A DNA stretch of 8,153 bases from Chloroflexota bacterium. GTDB taxonomy: Bacteria; Chloroflexota; UBA6077; CF-72. A program made the position numbers and the translations under genes. How positions within the stretch are numbered: the stretch's first letter is position 1; every line of letters starts with the position of its first letter. Below are positions 5,997 to 8,153 of this stretch, piece by piece. The DNA is taken from NCBI GenBank assembly GCA_019247135.1, contig JAFAPL010000088.1, positions 1 through 8,153 of the forward strand. Reading direction: 5' to 3'. The notes beneath the pieces were generated by a model that was not told where the DNA came from, did no database searches, and was given only the letters and a program-made list of their open reading frames with translations.

Positions 5997-6067
5997 CTGT
6001 AACGGGGTTGTAACCACAAATCTCGAACTGTACGGGACTGTCACGGCCGCTGTTACGGATGTTTACG
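5997..6067 (+). repeat. Direct-repeat array (TGT-N-ACGG-like), probable response-regulator binding sites
   Basis: Six related nonamers follow each other: CTGTAACGG (5997), TTGTAACCA (6008), CTGTACGGG (6028), CTGTCACGG (6038), CTGTTACGG (6050) and ATGTTTACG (6059). Start-to-start distances are 11, 20, 10, 12 and 9 bp, close to one helical turn or a multiple. OmpR/PhoB-type regulators are known to bind tandem direct repeats at 10-11 bp spacing as head-to-tail dimers, and the PhoB box itself contains CTGTCA. The array ends 11 bp before the -10-like TATAGT, where an activator replacing a poor -35 would sit. RR1, RR2 or RR3 are the obvious candidates. Confidence 0.5.
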
Positions 6068-6078
6068 CCGATGACACC

Positions 6079-6084
6079 TATAGT
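6079..6084 (+). promoter_or_regulatory. Candidate -10 element (TATAGT) for HK2-RR2
   Basis: TATAGT differs from TATAAT at one position and is the best hexamer before HK2. There is no acceptable -35 hexamer 16-18 bp upstream; that place is taken by the direct-repeat array, consistent with an activator-dependent promoter. Transcription would then start near 6090. Confidence 0.4.
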
Positions 6085-6102
6085 GGCTGAGCAATGAGCC
6101 AC
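6083..6102. repeat. Inverted repeat overlapping the presumed HK2 transcription start
   Basis: GTGGCT (6083-6088) and AGCCAC (6097-6102) flank an 8-nt spacer. The element overlaps the end of the -10-like hexamer and the likely start site. It may be an operator for a repressor, or a hairpin near the 5' end of the message in front of the SD site at 6109. Confidence 0.35.
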
Positions 6103-6108
6103 GGGCAG

Positions 6109-6116
6109 AAAGGAGG
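6109..6116 (+). promoter_or_regulatory. Shine-Dalgarno site AAAGGAGG for HK2
   Basis: The full anti-SD match is separated from the HK2 ATG (6129) by 12 nt, longer than usual. GAGG at 6125-6128 touches the ATG directly and is too close to act. No other start codon lies between in this frame, so the ATG is retained. Confidence 0.5.
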
Positions 6117-6128
6117 ACCACACAGAGG

Positions 6129-6977
6129 ATGGGAGTAACCCTGGCGGCCGGCACCGACATAAGGGACAGCGGCACTTCGGTTAGCGAGCCCCGCGCGATT
6201 CGAGTCACCGCCCTCAATCCGGCCCCGTACCCGGAGGCGAGTCCAGTACCACAGCACGAGTTGACCGTTCTGGCGACCGTCGCCCATGAACTACGTGGTC
6301 CACTCACTGCTCTGGCGACCTCGTCCGAGTTGCTGGCCGAAGACTGCGCTCGGCTCGAACCCGAGCAAATGAAAGGCATGTTGGCAGCCATGCATCGCCG
6401 CACGGTCTGGCTGCAAGGACTGGTGGAAAACCTGCTGTGCGCCGCGACCATCCGCGAGGGTCGCCTGCAGCTCCACTGCCAGTCGCTCAGCATCACCGAC
6501 CTGCTCGACGACGTTCACGCCGTCGTCGGTCCACTGCTGTCACAGCGCGGACAGCGTCTGCGCATCCGACACCCGCTGGGCCTGCCCGAGGTGATGGTGG
6601 ATAGCCGCCGTCTCGGCCAGGTGCTGGTGAATCTGATTCTGAATGCGAGCAAGTTCGGCGCGCCGAATACGTGCATCGATCTGACGATCTCGCGTCGACA
6701 CGGCGGGATTCGAGTCGCCGTTGCCGATCGGGGCCCGGGCGTCTCCGCCGACCAGGCGGACCGCCTGTTTGAACCGTACTACCGCGCACCCGCCACGGCC
6801 GGGGCTGGCAAGGACGGCGTCGGCCTGGGGCTTTCGATCGTGAAGTCCATCGTCGAGGCTCACGGCGGCCGCGTAGGCGTCGAGAGCCGCAAGGGTGGTG
6901 GCGCCCGTTTCTGGTTCGTCGTGCCTACGACCGCACCCACGAAGCCCACCAAGTTGCATCTGAGCCTCGTTCCTTAA
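6129..6977 (+). CDS. Minimal cytosolic sensor histidine kinase (HK2)
   Basis: A 282-residue histidine kinase composed almost only of the catalytic core. The first 45 or so residues are Pro/Ala/Thr-rich and look disordered; then come HisKA with TVAHELRGPLT (His53), the dimerisation helices (to about 110), and HATPase_c with N box LVNLILNASKFG (Asn172), ADRGPG (Asp200) and GVGLGLSIVKS (230-240), ending in a Thr/Pro/Lys tail. There is no PAS, GAF, HAMP or membrane segment, so the signal must come from a partner, from the short N-terminus, or through cross-talk. The core is paralogous to HK1: VAHELRGPL, the VENLL/LENLL region, DxGPG and IVEAHGG are shared. As in HK1, H+4 is Gly. It lies 42 bp before RR2, its presumed phosphorylation target. 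Confidence 0.94.
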   Translation: MGVTLAAGTDIRDSGTSVSEPRAIRVTALNPAPYPEASPVPQHELTVLATVAHELRGPLTALATSSELLAEDCARLEPEQMKGMLAAMHRRTVWLQGLVENLLCAATIREGRLQLHCQSLSITDLLDDVHAVVGPLLSQRGQRLRIRHPLGLPEVMVDSRRLGQVLVNLILNASKFGAPNTCIDLTISRRHGGIRVAVADRGPGVSADQADRLFEPYYRAPATAGAGKDGVGLGLSIVKSIVEAHGGRVGVESRKGGGARFWFVVPTTAPTKPTKLHLSLVP

Positions 6978-7019
6978 GCAGGCACAAGCACACGAGCACC
7001 ACGAGGAGAAGAATTCTTA

Positions 7020-7703
7020 ATGAAGGTACTGGTCGTAGACGACGACGTCGATCTGTTGGATCTGATGACCTACGCGCTGCGGCGCGAGGGGTACAGCGTT
7101 CTGGCAGCGGTGGACGGACAGCAGGCGCTGCAACGGTGGGAAAGCGAGAATCCGGACATCGTCTTGCTGGATGGCAATCTCCCCAAAATCGACGGCTTCG
7201 AGGTGTGTCGCCGGATCCGGCACGAGTCGAAGACGCCGATCATCATGCTGACGGCGCGCGACGAGGAGGAGGACATCCTGCGCGGGCTGCAGATCGGCGC
7301 GGACGACTACATGACCAAGCCGTTCAGTGCCAAGCAGCTCGCGGCACGCATGAAGGCAGTCATGCGGCGGTGCCAGACCGATCCGTTTCGACAGCCGGCG
7401 AGCGAGGTTCGCGTCGGCGATCTCGTCCTGGATTTGCAGTCACACGAGGTGACCAAAGCCGGCAAGCCAGTCCAGCTCACGCGGCTCGAGTTCCGCATTC
7501 TCTACATGCTGGCCCTGAACGAAGGCCGGATCATTCCTTACAGCCGCCTGATCGAGTACGCCTGGGGTTACTACGACGAGGGCAACTCGAACCTGTTGAA
7601 GACCCACATCTGCCATATCCGCAAGAAGCTCGGCCTGGCGCCGAACGGTCAGCGCGGGATCAAAGCGGTCCTCGGAGTCGGCTACAGCCTGTCGCGGGCA
7701 TAA
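7020..7703 (+). CDS. OmpR/PhoB-type DNA-binding response regulator (RR2)
   Basis: A 227-residue receiver plus winged-helix regulator, presumed partner of HK2. Seen: MKVLVVDDD at the N-terminus, phosphoacceptor Asp51 in VLLDGNLP, Thr78 in IIMLTAR, Lys100 in DDYMTKPF, and the DNA-binding domain (about 128-226) with HEVTKAGKPVQLTRLEFRIL, YAWGYYDEG, the recognition-helix region LLKTHICHIRKKLG and the C-terminal GVGYSL hairpin. All receiver catalytic residues are present. ATG 7020 has AGGAG about 11 nt upstream (7004-7008) and begins directly at the receiver domain, as normal for the family. It is the last gene of the plus-strand cluster; an intrinsic terminator follows 22 nt after its stop. RR1 is the closer relative in the window; RR3 is more distant. 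The recognition helices of the three regulators differ, so their DNA sites are likely not identical. Confidence 0.96.
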   Translation: MKVLVVDDDVDLLDLMTYALRREGYSVLAAVDGQQALQRWESENPDIVLLDGNLPKIDGFEVCRRIRHESKTPIIMLTARDEEEDILRGLQIGADDYMTKPFSAKQLAARMKAVMRRCQTDPFRQPASEVRVGDLVLDLQSHEVTKAGKPVQLTRLEFRILYMLALNEGRIIPYSRLIEYAWGYYDEGNSNLLKTHICHIRKKLGLAPNGQRGIKAVLGVGYSLSRA

Positions 7704-7725
7704 TCCGTAACGGGGAGGCGCAACT

Positions 7726-7753
7726 GGGGCGGGCATTCGTGCCAGCCCCTTTT
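7726..7753 (+). terminator. Intrinsic terminator after RR2 with TTCG tetraloop
   Basis: GGGGC (7726-7730) pairs with GCCCC (7745-7749) and GGCA (7732-7735) with TGCC (7740-7743), with one G-A mismatch between and TTCG (7736-7739) as loop. TTTT (7750-7753) follows directly. The extra-stable UUCG loop, GC-rich stem and short U-tract are those of a Rho-independent terminator for the HK2-RR2 message. It also separates RR2 from the convergent gene; the other strand carries AAAA before the stem and no T-tract after it, so it is not clearly bidirectional. Confidence 0.8.
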
Positions 7754-7759
7754 GTGCGC

Positions 7760-8153
7760 TCAGTTGACATACCCGATCAGGTCGACCACGAAATCGGTCA
7801 ACGAGCGCGCGACATACACGCATGCCTGGCCGCCACTCCCGAGCGGCACGATGGTCCCGTTCGCTACGGCAACCGCGGTCTGGTCGAAATTGACCGTCGA
7901 GGTGGGCGGCAGCGGCTGCCCGGCAGGAAATACCGTCAGCCAGCCGAGTCCAGTGCTGAAGACACTCGCCACGTTGACGAGCGCCGCGCTGGCCGAGCCT
8001 GGCACTCCGGACTGACCGGCGAGCGTCAAACACGAGGTGGAGCCCGCGGCCGGCTTCGGTCCATTTCGGCTATCGAACACGCGCTGCGGCTCCGCCAGGA
8101 CCTGCACGCCGCCGCTCATATCGACCAGGTAGCCGGCCACGTCGATGACCACA
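7760..8153 (-). CDS. C-terminal part of an exported repeat protein (5' part missing)
   Basis: About 130 codons end at TGA 7760-7762; the 5' end lies beyond the right edge, so the GTG at 8150-8152 is an internal Val, not a start. The segment begins IDVAGYLVD and ends VDLIGYVN, the same motif 120 residues apart, so it holds one complete repeat unit. Inside are RVFDSRNG, ALVNVASV, GWLTVFPAG, a Thr/Pro stretch, STVNFDQTAVAVANG and a Cys pair (SCLTL, ACVYV). This pattern (LDTR-like, GFLTVYP-like, VDVNGYF-like) is familiar from secreted or cell-wall proteins of actinobacteria and Chloroflexota, often attached to amidase, protease or lectin-like domains. The N-terminal catalytic part, if any, is not visible. 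It converges on RR2 with 56 bp between the stops. Confidence 0.85.
   Translation of the reverse strand, partial: VVIDVAGYLVDMSGGVQVLAEPQRVFDSRNGPKPAAGSTSCLTLAGQSGVPGSASAALVNVASVFSTGLGWLTVFPAGQPLPPTSTVNFDQTAVAVANGTIVPLGSGGQACVYVARSLTDFVVDLIGYVN

Larger units (their letters stand above)
5806..6128 (+). promoter_or_regulatory. 323-bp regulatory intergenic region upstream of HK2-RR2
   Basis: No credible gene lies here. A 71-codon GTG-started frame at 5875-6090 lacks an SD site, starts inside a palindrome and resembles no protein. The region holds, in order: a GC stem-loop, two perfect short palindromes (5850-5864 and 5874-5889), an array of TGT-N-ACGG-like direct repeats (5997-6067), a -10-like TATAGT (6079-6084), an inverted repeat (6083-6102) and a strong SD site (6109-6116). 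Such a density of ordered elements suggests a regulated promoter for HK2-RR2, separate from the HK1-RR1 message. Confidence 0.6.

Noticed and set aside
5875..6090. A 71-codon plus-strand ORF between RR1 and HK2
   Set aside because: It starts with GTG inside a palindrome, lacks an SD site, and covers the direct-repeat array and the -10-like hexamer. Its translation is low in recognisable structure.
7707..7715. GTAACGGGG just after the RR2 stop, matching part of the first array unit at 5997
   Set aside because: A single 9-base match between the RR2 stop and its terminator is likely chance and has no promoter context.
7440..8033. A 197-codon minus-strand frame overlapping RR2 and the terminal repeat protein
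   Set aside because: It runs antisense through RR2 and out of frame through the repeat protein, and crosses the terminator at 7726-7753. Its product is Arg-rich without motifs.

Overview
The window is GC-rich, densely coding DNA. Two features suggest a Chloroflexota (Chloroflexi) bacterium: a large secreted protein whose linkers are built of Thr/Pro/Gln runs of the TPTQTP / TPTPTQTP kind, and soluble histidine kinases with an HELRGPL-type H box. This assignment is an inference from style, not from a marker gene.

Layout. Positions 1-689 (minus) hold the N-terminal three quarters or so of a short-chain dehydrogenase of the YghA/YhdF type, cut by the left edge. Positions 759-2708 (minus) encode a 649-residue exported modular protein with an IPT/TIG-like domain and a run of 14 threonines at its C-terminus. 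Positions 2962-3753 (minus, possibly starting at 3882) encode an OmpR-type response regulator, here RR3. A divergent intergenic region follows. On the plus strand come two consecutive kinase-regulator pairs: HK1-RR1 (4056-5114 and 5095-5805) and HK2-RR2 (6129-6977 and 7020-7703). RR2 ends at a good intrinsic terminator (7726-7753). Positions 7760-8153 (minus) hold the C-terminal end of a repeat-type, probably exported protein that runs off the right edge.

How the parts may work together. The centre is a two-component signalling cluster: three OmpR/PhoB-type regulators and two paralogous cytosolic kinases, none with a visible membrane segment. HK1 has one PAS-like domain, while HK2 is little more than a HisKA-HATPase catalytic core. 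The two pairs look like an old duplication. HK1 and RR1 overlap by 20 bp and are probably translationally coupled. HK2-RR2 lies behind a 323-bp non-coding region carrying an array of TGT-N-ACGG-like direct repeats at roughly helical-turn spacing and a perfect TGTGA-N6-TCACA palindrome, so it probably has its own regulated promoter. A good Shine-Dalgarno site in front of HK1 belongs to a possible 30-codon leader ORF that ends in a GTGA overlap with HK1. Whether the flanking exported proteins and the dehydrogenase belong to this regulon cannot be decided from the window.

No RNA gene, insertion sequence, CRISPR array or origin was seen.
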